DNA from: Ipomoea triloba
Lineage: Eukaryota; Streptophyta; Magnoliopsida; Solanales; Convolvulaceae
Direction: 5' to 3'
DNA length: 64,000 bases
Assembly: GCF_003576645.1 (NCBI RefSeq)
Contig: NC_044917.1
Coordinates: forward strand, 6,946,191-7,010,190
Positions 35,172 through 46,600 of the stretch are shown in pieces; the first letter of the stretch is position 1; each line of letters opens with the position of its first letter. Position numbers and translations under genes: made by a program. The notes under the pieces were generated by a model. The model made no database searches. It worked only from the letters and a program-made list of their open reading frames with translations, and was not told the origin of the DNA.

Positions 35172-36054
35172 CTTGGATAACTAAATTATTTGTTTTAAAT
35201 TATTTACAATTTACAACTATTTCTTAATAAATAATTTTGTTTTAATAAATACAATTTATACATTTCAAATTACCTTAAAAGTCATGTTCAAACAAAAATA
35301 ATAATTTAAAATTAAAAAAAATATTAAAGAAGATGATAGAAAAAAGTTAATTTGATTGATGATTAAAAAAAATAACAATACAGTAGAAAGTATCTGTATA
35401 GCACTAATGCTTTGTGATATTATGAATTGGATGCCTTTTCTTTTGGTTGGTCTCTTGGAATCGGTGAGTTAATTGTGTCGCACTGTCGTGGATGCCAAAT
35501 TATAGCGTATTAGCGTGGATAAAATTAACAGAGCAATAATAAATATTTATTTGTAATATATTAAAAATTTATTTTAAAATAATATATTAAAAATAACATG
35601 TAATAAATTAAAAATAAATATTTAGTATATTTGAAAATGAAATTATATGTTTGTAGATGTTTTATAAAGTGAATTATGGTCCTTTATTGTTATAATGATT
35701 AGTTGTGGATTGAAGGCAAGTAATACCAAAGAATCAATAATAAAGGCATGTTCCGAGGCCCGCAATTAGTGAAAGTTAAGGAATCTAAAAGCTCTGTTGT
35801 GTACTGTGCACATTAACATGAAGAAGCACATGAACCGAGGAAATAAAATACGTGATCATTCACCGCCAAAACGCTAGCGAGTAACCAAATGCGGAAGCGT
35901 CATGAATTTTTCTGGGACGCGTTTGAATTTTATATCATACGGAAAGTTATCCAATCATAACCGCCACTGATTAAGCTTAGTCCAATTCTTGAAGCATCCT
36001 TATTCTTATTATATTGAAAAAAGTTAAATTCATCTTTTAAGTTTTATTGGATAA

Positions 36055-36690
36055 CTAGTTTTATACGCGCAATTGCGCGAATGAGTTAATGCCCAATGTT
36101 TATATTTAAATAAATATTTGAAAGTATATCAATGCAAGATTATATACGAGAAGTTTATACATGAGTAATTGAATGTCGAATTTTTTTATTTAAATATTTA
36201 ACTCAAAGTATATGAATCCAAGATAATATAGAAAATTCATTATAATTATTACTAAAATAAATGTTTGTAACCTTGTAAAATCGATAGTCTAAATATTTGA
36301 TCTAAAAATGATAGTCTAAATAAATACTACTTTTAATTTGAATTTTTCTAAGTGTTCTTAATTCTCTTTTGAGTAACATTGTCATTGTCTTCATTTTTAC
36401 TATTTGTTCTCTTCCTTTTTGTTGGTAGTGTGTTATTCGCAATTCGGTTACTGTTGGTAGCATAGATGACAACGTCATGCAATGAAATTATGATATAAGA
36501 GCTATGGACTTTCCTTTAGGTGTTCTGCTTGGGGTTCATTTGGTTCAACCATTATTATTGAATGAGTTATTGTGGATAAAGAAATTCCTAGTTTAAGAAA
36601 AAAGATTAAATAAATTAATAAAAATTTGAAAATTTAAAATATTATGTATTCCAAAGATATTAAAAGGTAGTTTCTTGTTTTCAATTTGCT
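36055..36690 (-). mobile_element. Helitron 3' terminus on the minus strand
   Basis: Read on the minus strand the sequence ends with the perfect 14-bp palindrome CGCGCAATTGCGCG (plus 36066-36079), then TATAAAA, then CTAG (36055-36058), followed by T. This is a canonical Helitron 3' end. The body lies to the right and contains an internal imperfect duplication around 36095-36230. The 5' end (TC) was not found, so the right boundary is arbitrary. No helicase coding sequence is seen, so it is non-autonomous. Confidence 0.65.
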
Positions 36691-37590
36691 GGGTAATGGG
36701 TTATTTAAGTAATTTCATTGTCAACAAATCCCCCAAAGTGTTAATATGATTGGTTTCAAACTATTCTTTTTTATTTTTTTCATGGTATTAAAGAAATACA
36801 TATATATAATTTTTTGGTTAACTACTAATTTATTTAATTCAATAAGAATAAAATAGAGTGATTCCGCTTCAATTTGTTGGGTTATTATTTGAGTACTCTC
36901 TTTGTCAACTAATCCCCAAGTAGTTAATATAATTAGCTTCAAATTATTCTAAATTTTTTTTCATAGTATTAATAAAATACTTGGTAAACAAATATATAAC
37001 ATTATTTTGTACTATGGCCCTGTTTGGTAAATAGTTGTTGGCTGATTGGGTTGGTTGTTTGGGTTAGAAGGTATGATTTGTTAATAACATTAGTTGATTG
37101 TAAAAAGTTTGCTGATTGGGTTGACTGTTAGCTGATAGCTGTTTGGTATAATTTGTTTCTCAAAAAGCTAATTGAAAATGCTACTTTGAGTAGCCTTTTG
37201 AATTTTAGCATTTTGGAGTTACAAAAAGCTTATTAACCAAACAACTAATAGTTATCAAATAAGCCAAAATTGGCTGATAGGCTGATTATTTACCAAACAG
37301 GGCCTATAACTTTGATATTTAATTACAAGATATTGTAAAAATAAGATAATGGACAATGTAATGAATATCAATTGATAAATTTGAATGTAAAGAATCTTTA
37401 CGTGAGAGAAAATAAAGACAATATAACTAATGAAATTATTTCTCTTATTTAATTTAATTTTTTGACAATGAATACTTTTTTCAAATAAAGGTATTGTAGA
37501 CACATAATTCTAAATTAAAGAAATACATATGTATCATTTTTTTGTTGTAGCTACTAATTTATTTAATTTAATAAGAGTAAAATAGAGTGA
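36690..37590. repeat. Local repeat in three pieces, interrupted by a MITE
   Basis: The segment from CAATTTGCTGGGTAATG (about 36686) to TAAAATAGAGTGA (about 36860) is repeated imperfectly from 36870 (CAATTTGTTGGGTTATT) to about 37000. A third piece at about 37515-37592 repeats TTAAAGAAATACATATGTAT through TAAAATAGAGTGAG. The Tourist-like MITE at 37016 separates the second and third pieces. Confidence 0.6.
37016..37304. mobile_element. Tourist-like MITE, copy 2 (inverted)
   Basis: A 289-bp element with termini GGCCCTGTTTGGTAAATA and TATTTACCAAACAGGGCC, flanked by the 3-bp direct repeat TAT (37013-37015, 37305-37307). The interior matches the reverse complement of copy 1 at 16143: AGCTAATTGAAAATGCTACT, TTTGAATTTTAGCATTTTG. 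Non-coding. Confidence 0.87.
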
Positions 37591-37884
37591 GAAACTTAAT
37601 TATGTCAAATTTGATTGAGATGAGGTTCGAACCTAAGACCTTTCTTATAGAAATTAATGAGTAAGTTAAAAGTTAACGGAATATTAACGAAGAAGAGAAT
37701 ATTTAACAGAAAACTTAACGTATAATCATAAAAGTAAGGTTAAATTAGGTAATCTCTATTAATAATATTAATCTGAATTATCTTAACCATCTATTTGATT
37801 AAATAATTCATCTGAACCATCCATTTAATTAAATAATTTGACCGCCATTTTTTCTACCCATTTTAGGTCTAACTCTCTTTGGCT

Positions 37885-38325
37885 AGATATATACATTCAA
37901 ATATATCAAACTGTTATTCAATTTAATTTTATACAAATTGTAATTTAATTATAACATAACTAAAATATTATTTTGATATTACTACAGTTTTATTTGATAA
38001 TATACATTCAATACGTGAAACACGTTATTTAGTTTCTTTTTATATATAATGTAGTTTTATTTTAGCACAATTAAAGTATCATTTTAATTCAACTGCAATT
38101 TTATTTGACAATATACATTCAATATGTGATACATGCTATTCAGTTTCTTTTTATACATAATATAATTTCATTTCAACACAACCAAAGCATCATTTCAACT
38201 CAATTACAATTTCATTTGATAATATAAACACAATATATGAGACAAATTCAATTTTATTTATATGCATTGTAATTTTATTTTTTTTAAATACAATTAACTC
38301 TATTACAATTTAAAAATATAAAATT
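37885..38325. repeat. 111-bp tandem repeat, about four units
   Basis: The anchor word AATATACATTCAA or a variant recurs at about 37888, 37999, 38110 and 38221, giving a constant 111-bp period. Units also share GTTTCTTTTTATA and GCACAATTAAAGTATCATTT-like blocks. The first and last units are the most diverged. Confidence 0.8.
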
Positions 38326-38918
38326 TGTTAAATGTAAAGTACCGTATAACAATTGACCTTTCTTTGGGTTGGTCTCTTACACGGTAAGGAATTTAAAATT
38401 TGGGAATCGGCGAGTTGTGCGGTGGGCTAAGGCAAGTAATACGTGATTACGTGTGGCATTCAATGAATCAATGATACACGCATGCATGTTCTTAGGCCGC
38501 AATTAGTGAAAGTTAAGGAAAACATTTGGAAGGAATTTGAAGCTTTGTCGTGGACTTTGGACTTTAAGATTTTACAAACAAGTTACAAGTACATGAACCT
38601 AGGAATTGAACAACGACAATAACCCGACAATAACAGATAATAATAATAATAATAATAATAATAGTTAATTTTATTTTTTATAGTCTAAAGTTATAAGTGT
38701 CAATACATTTTTAATCATTTTATTTAAACATTTTCATTTGATCCTAATATTATTGTGGTATAATTATTTTTTTAAAACATTCATCCTTTAAAAAAAATTA
38801 TTTTTGTCATCCGTCAACAAAAACCACTTAAATGACACTAAGTATTAAGCCAATTTTTTTTGGTCATTGATTTATCATTTATGTGTCATTTCATTTTTAG
38901 TCCTTAGCTTGTTTTTTT
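38326..38918. other. AT-rich intergenic DNA with (TAA)n
   Basis: A (TAA)n tract is at 38638-38663. The block TTGATCCTAATATTATTGTGG (38738) to GTCATCCGTCAACAAA (38809) is echoed at 39463-39510, on the other side of the fold-back element. Confidence 0.5.
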
Positions 38919-39449
38919 AAAGAGTTAATTCCAGAAATAGTCATCTGACTATGTTGATTTTTCAAAATTAGTCTCCGACTCTTAATTTGGACAATTTATG
39001 TCCATTGACTTTCAAATTCTTTATAATGTTGATCCTTTCATCAAATTTTGGTTAAGTTATGATCAAATGAAGGGGTTGAATTGTTCGTTCACCTGTATAC
39101 TATATCATTACTCGTATTTCTCATGTCCTATACACTATATATATGAATATAATCTCAGTCGAAGAGACTTCGACTGAGATTATATGGCTTCGATTGAGAC
39201 TTTCACTGAGATTATATTCATATATACAACGTATAGAACAGAAGAAATACGAGTAATAATACACTAAATAGGTGAACGGACAATTTTACCCATTCATTTG
39301 ACCTCAACTTAACCAAAATTTGACGAAAGGACCAACATTGGAAAGAATTTGAAAGTCAAGAGACCTAAATTGTCCAAATTAAAAGTCGGGGACTAATTTT
39401 AGAAAATCAACATAGTCGGAGGACCATTGCTGGAATTAACTCTTTTTTA
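38919..39449. mobile_element. Long fold-back (hairpin) element
   Basis: Almost the whole 530 bp folds on itself. Left-arm words GAGTTAATTCCAG, CTATGTTGATTTT, CTCCGACT, GACTTTCAAATTC, TTGATCCTTTC and CAAATTTTGGTTAAG reappear in reverse-complement order in the right arm (CTTAACCAAAATTTG, GGACCAACA, GAATTTGAAAGTC, AAAATCAACATAG, CTGGAATTAACTC). The centre carries its own short palindrome around 39150-39180. No coding capacity; a transcript would form a long dsRNA hairpin. Confidence 0.85.
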
Positions 39450-39724
39450 AAAAACGTCCATGTTGATCCTAACATTAGTGTGACATGACCATTTTTGGTC
39501 ATCCGTTAACAAATATGTTTAAATAACATTAAAATGATGTTGTTAATCACGTACTCAAAATTCTCAATTTTCTATCTTGGTAATAGAACCACATGTTTAC
39601 TTATGCACTAGACTCAAGGTTTGTCATGAACTAGACTTGTGATTTTTCAATTGCACTTTTTTTTAAGGTTGAAGGCTTGAAGCGGTTGTTATGCCATGGA
39701 CGGGTCCACCATGCAAGGTGGGTC

Positions 39725-40030
39725 AGGTCCATGTTCACAATTTTAGAATTCTATATTCACAAATTTTGAACTCTATGTTCACAATTTTTGAACTATATGC
39801 TCACAATTACAGAACTCTATGTTCACAATTTCAGAAACTCTATATTCAAAATTTTATAACTCTAGATTCAATAGTATAACACAATTTTTGAATCTACATA
39901 ACAAAATTATGAATATTAAGTAATGTAATTTTGTATATTGAGATCTAAAATTGTGAATATAAAGTTTTAAAATTGTGAACATAAAATTTTGAAAGTATAA
40001 ACATAAAGTTTTAAAATTGTAAACACATAT
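39725..40030. repeat. ~27-bp minisatellite in inverted halves
   Basis: From 39725 to 39880 the unit TATGTTCACAATTTTTGAACTC recurs about six times with changes. From 39945 to 40030 the complementary form (AATTGTGAACATAAAATTTTG) recurs about three times. Flanking words CATGGACGGGTCCACC (39693) and TGGTCCACCTTCCAT (40032) may mark the ends of a small element. Confidence 0.7.
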
Positions 40031-40057
40031 ATGGTCCACCTTCCATAGTTCGGCAAA

Positions 40058-40560
40058 TTATACCGTGCACCACATACCTAAACGACGTCGTTTTGAGCAT
40101 TGTAAACTAATCGTCCGTTTTTTTTAAATCACGTTTCCCGTTTCGGCCGATATCTGTATTTATGTTAATATTCTGTGTATTCCAGGCAATCATTCTGTGT
40201 ATTATAGGCAACCGTTCTGTGTATTCTAGGCAACCGTTATGCGTATTCATGTTAGTAACACATGTTGTGATGTGTTTGTGCATTCGAATGTTTAGGAGGA
40301 TGAGTTCTATGTATTTTGTGTCAATATTCTGTGTATTCATGTTATTAACACAGGTTGTGATGTGTTTGTGCATTCAAATGTTAGGAGGATGAGTTCTGTG
40401 TATTGTGTGTCAATATTCTGTGTATTCTAGATAATGATTATGTGTATTATAGATAATGAATTCCTTGGAGTCATTCGCGTCCGTGTCCAGTAACACCAAA
40501 ATGACGTCGTTTAACGTACGTGGTGCACATTGCCATGTGCACCGTGGTGCAGGGTATAAC
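40058..40560. mobile_element. TIR element carrying tandem repeats
   Basis: Ends are inverted: TTATACCGTGCACCAC...ACGACGTCGTTTTG at the left (40059-40094), CAAAATGACGTCGT...GGTGCAGGGTATAA at the right (40477-40559). Inside are ~23-bp units based on TCTGTGTATTCTAGGCAACCG and a 90-bp tandem duplication (40245-40334, 40335-40424) with GTTGTGATGTGTTTGTGCATTC. Non-coding; no target duplication was recognised. Confidence 0.7.
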
Positions 40561-41711
40561 GATTGCCATAGTTCCATATCATAATTTACGGGCTTGAACG
40601 TGTCGGCGGGCCTAAGTGTGGTGGGTTAAGGAGCTAGGCCAACCCCATGTTGGGCTAAGTTCTGGGCTTTTTTGAACTTCATTCCCTTTGAGCCGAACTC
40701 CAACTTTAATTTTACGTTAAGTCAAATTATTCATCAAAGATTTATGAAGTTACATCACTAAATTATAAGTAATTAAATTTTTAAATTACTAACTTACAAG
40801 TTACATCCACCAAGGCAGATCTTATCATTTTACATGTATAGAGAAAAATAAAAATAATGAGCTTTTATCCGCTTTTAATATATGAAATGATTTTAAATAA
40901 AAATCATATTTTAAGACTATATTATTTAAAAAAAAAAAGAAAAAAAAAAAGAAAAAAACCTCTTGGACTAGCTTGGATCAAGGAACCCTTCAAGTATTGG
41001 GTCTATAAACTTTCCAATGTTCTTCATATATATTTTGTAATTGAATTATTATTATTTCAAAAGAGTGTAATGATTATATGGAAACGGTATTAAACAATAA
41101 ATTTATGATAATGACTTAAATATTTCCGTATATAAAATAAATTTTAAAACTTTATTAAAAAATAAAATACAACTCCATAATAAGGCCCTTTCCACTGTTT
41201 CCAGCATAGTGCTTTGAGCATGTACTCAACTTGTCTTCCCTACGTTACTTGACCATACAAATCATAAAATGATATGCATAAAAAAAGGATAACTAGCCAA
41301 TAATTAAAAATTTCATTGTATAAAACACACTTTAAATTTTAAAACCTAGATTATACATTATGTGAAAAATTATTGACCAATCGCGTTGAGACTTAAACAT
41401 AAGATATTTGCTCGAATGATATTTATTTATAACTTTGTATATATGTCATGTATAACATATGCATTTGCACTATGTAAATTGTAAAGACAAACTTTATTTG
41501 ACTCACACAATCAACAATTGTATTGCTAGTTGTCAAACAAAGTTTACACCGCAATATAAATAATATAATATTGCATACATTATGATTAAAATAGGCCTAA
41601 TACTACACACATTTAAAACTTTTTAAAAAGAATTCAATAATGTGATATCTTCTCCCCTTTTTTTTTTTTTCTCTCACTTAAATTTAAATGTTTAAAATTA
41701 GAATCAATTTT
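40561..41711. other. AT-rich intergenic DNA
   Basis: No gene or defined repeat is recognised. The open frame at 40857-41093 is low-complexity (Lys-rich from an A-run) and not credible. Confidence 0.4.
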
Positions 41712-42125
41712 AGAGAAAAAGTCAAATGAACCATGCAACTCTATACGATAAATTAATGAACTTATTGATCTTTAAAAACTTAATTAAACTCTTGTAATTT
41801 TAATGCATATAGACCCAATAGTCACTTATCCACATGAAATAAGTCATAAAGATTTTGATGATGAAATCGGTGATCGGCGAACATTCGTCATTGTCACTAA
41901 AGAAGCAACCAGTTGGTCGCACCTTTTTCGGTGAATGGTGACGACTTTGTTATCAACCAGTTGCGTTAAACGACTACCAATGGTGGTTATCATGCTAAGT
42001 CATCATAACTTATTGATAATCGGTAAACATGACTTATTTGATCATGTTTAATTGCAACTATTTTAAAGTTTATGAATCTAATCGTTTTTTCGTACAAAGT
42101 TCATGAGCTTATTTCACTCTTTTCC
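41712..42125. mobile_element. Inverted-repeat element related to 18670-19340
   Basis: Ends AGAAAAAGTCAAATGAACCATG and CATGAGCTTATTTCACTCTTTTCC are inverted copies. The interior shares TGATCGGCGAACATTCGTC and CATATAGACCCAATAGTCAC with the element at 18.7 kb. Two extra copies of its right arm (TTATTTGACCATGTTTAATTG) follow at 42205 and 42258. Confidence 0.6.
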
Positions 42126-42830
42126 TTCAATTTTATATATGCAAATTCCATCTTCTTTTTTTTTTCAAAATTAAATCTAAAATCTTGATATAGATGCAGA
42201 ATTACTTATTTGACCATGTTTAATTGCACAGTTATCATGCCAGCTACTGGTAAACAACTTATTTGACCATGTTTAATTGTAATTTTTTAAAGATTACGGA
42301 TATAATTATTTTTTTCGTATAAAATTCAAGAATTTATTTGACTCTCTTACCAAATGCCATAATGGACATCCTTTAATTTTAAATTAATAAATATCATTTT
42401 CTTTCAAAACTAAATATAAAATTGTGTCCTTTCAACAAAATAAAATAAAATTGTGATATAGACGTCCTAATGGCAATTCAAGCCGCTCTCATTAAGAGTG
42501 GAACTTGTAACTTTGTAGTTATCAAATAAATACCTTAACTAACTTGATTGAGAAAAGATTGTGACCACATGTTACTTTCTTTGATTTTATTATTATTGAT
42601 GTTGTCTCATGATATTGGTTATTAATACCTGCTCATTTTTTTAAGTATATAAATAAAAACTCCATTATCATTATGAAAGTGTAGGCCATCTTTTTAAAAA
42701 ATAAAAAGAATTATTATGAAAAAGTAGACTTGTTAAGCTGTTATGATAGGGTCATTGAAAATGCAATTAATCTATTGAGTAGTAATAATGACTTGCTTGG
42801 TGTAGTACTATTGAATTTATTATAATCTAA
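42126..42830. other. AT-rich intergenic DNA
   Basis: Contains the extra arm copies noted at 42205-42350. Otherwise nothing is recognised. Confidence 0.4.
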
Positions 42831-42832
42831 TA

Positions 42833-43089
42833 CTCCTCTGTCCCATTTTACCTGTCATATTTACTATTCATTGGTCAAACCAATTCTTCCTTCTTTGTTT
42901 ATTTTCTTTAGTAATTTTTTATTATTTTTAAATTTATTTTTTTGTGTTTAATAGTACTTTTAATGTAGTTTCTAAATATATAAATTTTATATATTAATGC
43001 TAAACTTAATAATATGAAAAATTGGATTAAAAATTACTTCAGTCAAGCCTCATTAAACGAACCAGACAACTATTTTGGGACAGATGTAG
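42833..43089. mobile_element. Stowaway-like MITE
   Basis: Ends CTCCTCTGTCCCATTTTA and AAAATAGTTGTC...TTTTGGGACAGATGTAG are imperfect inverted repeats of the Stowaway consensus CTCCCTCCGTCCCA. The 2-bp target duplication TA is at 42831-42832 and 43090-43091. At 257 bp and non-coding, it fits a Tc1/mariner-derived MITE. Confidence 0.85.
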
Positions 43090-43113
43090 TATTACTTTTT
43101 CCTGAAGCATAAA

Positions 43114-43247
43114 GAATCTATGTAACACATTGCCAAAAATCTTGTGGTCTAGTGACATTCGATTGCACCCCTATATAAAAAGGGGTGAATTCAACCTTTA
43201 GTGGAGGTGATAATGACTTTTGTAAAAAAAAAAAAAAAAAATCTATG
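43114..43247 (+). mobile_element. SINE-like retroposon
   Basis: A tRNA-like head CTTGTGGTCTAGTGACATTC (43141; A-box-like TGGTCTAGTGAC) is followed by a degenerate B-box region (GAATTCAACC) and a poly(A) tail at 43224-43240. The 9-bp word GAATCTATG at 43114-43122 recurs, less its first base, right after the tail (AATCTATG, 43240-43247), giving a likely target duplication. The head is shared with 61593. Confidence 0.65.
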
Positions 43248-43662
43248 CCTCACGGGAATTTCAATATATGGAGGTCATAGAGGTGCCGTTGTTATCCTAC
43301 ATACTTCATACCATCATTATTTCCTAGAAAGAATATCCAACAACATCTTTGTCTTAATAGCAAAATAGCTTTTGACAAATTACATTTTTTCTTTACTAAG
43401 ATATATTAATACGAACAATTTTATAATGTCAAAAAAAAAAAAATAGTAATATATATTTCTGAAAGGCATAGTGATTGCATAAACCCCTGCCGGGTTTTGG
43501 CTCCCCTTTCCCTCTCTCCTGCTTCAGCAGTTCAGCTTTTGTCCCGCTCCAGACTTGCACTCTCACTCTCCATCTCTCTCTTTTTACAAGTGTGTATTCC
43601 TATATGGTTATATATCTTAAGACCCTTTGATTTGTAGAGGTGGGGAGGGGGATCTATAGAGG

Positions 43663-46600
43663 ATGAAAGGTCCATTTGGTGCAGTGGTAGGGAATGGTGA
43701 AGTGGACGGTGGCAGTGGGGGTATTGTAAAAGGCAAGAGGAAATGCAGAGATGTGGCGTTTCTGGTCATCTTCATTGCCTTCTGGGTGGCTATGATTGTC
43801 AATTCCAGCTTTGGGTTCAACCAAGGAAACCCATTGAGGTATAACAACTCAAAGCTGATTGCTTTTTACTGTAATTCTTCCTTTTTTGTTGTACTATTAT
43901 TTATTGAAATCCTTCATGCTTTTTGTCTGTATGCATTTTGATCATTTACTATTAGATTATAGTCTTTCTTGTAAGAAAGTTGTGTTGTTTATTCTTTTAT
44001 AAGTCCAATGGTGAGTTGATGTTCCTTTATATGCATTATGATTTTTAAAAAAAATCTTCAGGTCAGTTTCTGTTGTTTTTTTTTAAAGTACGGAGTAGTT
44101 TTCAAATGTTGGGCTTTATGTATGTTAGACAAATTTACTTTAAGTGTGGTTGTTTTTTCACAGTGTGTACGCAAGACTAAGTACATTTTGAGTTAATAAG
44201 AGTGGAGTGGCACCTACATAAGCCTAAAATGGGCTCTCTGGTGGTGTCTAAATTTGATGAATTCAAAAAATCATACCTTCTGGGTTTGAAATCTATAAAT
44301 CTTTTGGCAGTCTGGAGATTGATCCATGTGCTGAAGAGCTTGTTTTGCTTGCTCTTTCAAACCATACTATACACACACACACATATGTATATGTATATCA
44401 GTATATGTAGGCATGTATAGCATGTATGTGCCCCTTGTAACTTGTGCTTGGGCATGTAATCACTCATGCTTGTGCTTTGTTTGGTTTGGCAGGCTAACTT
44501 ATGACCTGGACTATAAAGGCAACATTTGCAATGACAGACATGCAGAACTTGACCTTCGTGAGTTGGAACTCAGATATTGGTTAAACCCGAATGTGGTTTT
44601 TCAAAGTGGGTTGAAGGGCAGCCATGTCCAGCTTGCCAATGCCCGAAGTATTTGCTTGATGGACTGCCCTAATCCCTCAGAAGACTCGCTATTTTGGGTC
44701 TGTGACTATCCAGAGGGTGACATTCATCTCTCTGTTGATGACTGGATTGATAGAAACTATGATTATTTTGAGGACCTTACTCCTGATTTAAGGAACACTT
44801 CTCTTCTGCTTCAGGGTCCTTGCTACCCAGTCTTATTTCCTACTGTTAATGGTAAGTTAAGAACCTACTTGGGTCAGAAAGTATCATTCAATGTTTAAAA
44901 ACTAAGGTTATTTTGTCAGTTTTCATTCAGAAAATCTCTTGGCTCTGGGCTCCTCCTGCTTCTTAATTCTAATTGGTTTAATTTTAATTGTACTCTTTTT
45001 TTTTTTTTCCTTTAATTTTGGAGGGAAGTTTGAATGTTGTACTAGAATATAAGTTTAAGTAGTGTGTAACCCTTTACTTGCCATGCCAGTTTATAAGAGC
45101 TGTCAAATTATCACCCGTGCATCAAATGTGTCTTTGCGGCATTGGAAGGAGATGGGTGGAGTAGACATTATAGAAGAAATTGTAATAGATAAATACATTC
45201 ACAATTCCATAAACTCGCTGTCATCTGTCCTAAAGGTAAGTTACTTTAACGCCGTGTACATCTTTGCTGCTCTATCAAAAGATATTACATTAAAATATTT
45301 ACTGATCTTTACCTCTCTTTTTTATCTCCTTCCACTTTTCTGTTTTTAATAATCAACAGAAAGTATAAATGGGTTGCCCCTAAACTTGGTGCTCTTCTTT
45401 TTCTTCATGTTAATTTAACACTACTCTCAAAATATAAGTGGTGTTTGTGAGAGTGAATAGAATATTGAATTTTAAGGAAACACATATGCTGCTTCTTCAT
45501 TTCATCAGGATTTGTTAATAAAGTTTCGATGTTATCTTATTTGATTTCTCTTTGCAGAGATATATAGCTGATGTTGCAAAATCATGGCCTGTCTTGATTG
45601 TTTGTGGAGGAATTTTGCCAGTATTCCTGTCAATTATATGGCTTTTGATGATCCATCACTTTGTTGCTGCTATGCCATGGATAACAGTTATCCTTTTCAA
45701 TATCCTCGTTATATCAGTTACAATGTTCTACTACTTAAAAGGTTAGGACTTAGGAGATGTATTTACCGGTAAATGATCTAGGATAGCTCCCTGCATATAT
45801 ATATATTGTGTGATTGAATACAGTAAATGCCTTTCATGGAGTGTAGTAAATGTGTATTCATGTTTCTTATTTCCAGCGGGATGGATTGGAAATGATGCGA
45901 TATCCCCCATAATTGGACAACATGATCCATATTATCATGTATCTGCGAGGGTATACATGGATTCTGTTTGATTTCTCTTTAATTGCTTTTCATTATCTTC
46001 CTCTGCTATTTATTTGGTTGTTCAACTTTTTAGGAGGTAACTCATCTCCATGTTGCTGCAATTATTATGACTGCCGTCATGATTATTGCCTTTTTATCAT
46101 CTATTGCCATAGTCCGACGTATACTTATGGCAACATCTGTTTTGAAGGCAAGTTCATCATATCTTCCCTCCCAAGCAGTAAATAAATATTGCGTTTTTTT
46201 GTTTTTTTTTTTTATCTGCAAGTAGTGACAGAACATATCTTGTTGTCAAAAGTTAGAGTTAATTTATGGTTTAGGATCATAGTACCTTATTGTGATGCTT
46301 CAAAACATGTCCTACAGGTTGCTGCAAAAGTCATTGAAGTAAAAGCGCTAATAATCTTCCCCATAATTCCATATGCTGTCCTTGCAATCTTTTACACGTT
46401 TTGGTTCTCGGCTGCTTTCCATCTTTTCAGTTCTGGGCGGGTTGTCCAGAATGAATGTAGCGCTAATTGCTGTGCTTATGATCTTAAAGCAAAACGGGTG
46501 AGCTGTGATGGTTGCTGTGGCTATAGCATCCAACAGACTCCACATATTGCCGCTGCAATTCTTTTCCACGTATTTGGCTGCTACTGGGCTACACAGTTTT

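Noticed and set aside
37610..37680. Minus-strand SINE or tRNA (GGTTCGAACC)
   Set aside because: The B-box-like word is isolated; no A box at the right distance, no tail, no cloverleaf.
40150..40430. CRISPR-like array
   Set aside because: Units are contiguous or overlapping without unique spacers, and the context is plant nuclear DNA.
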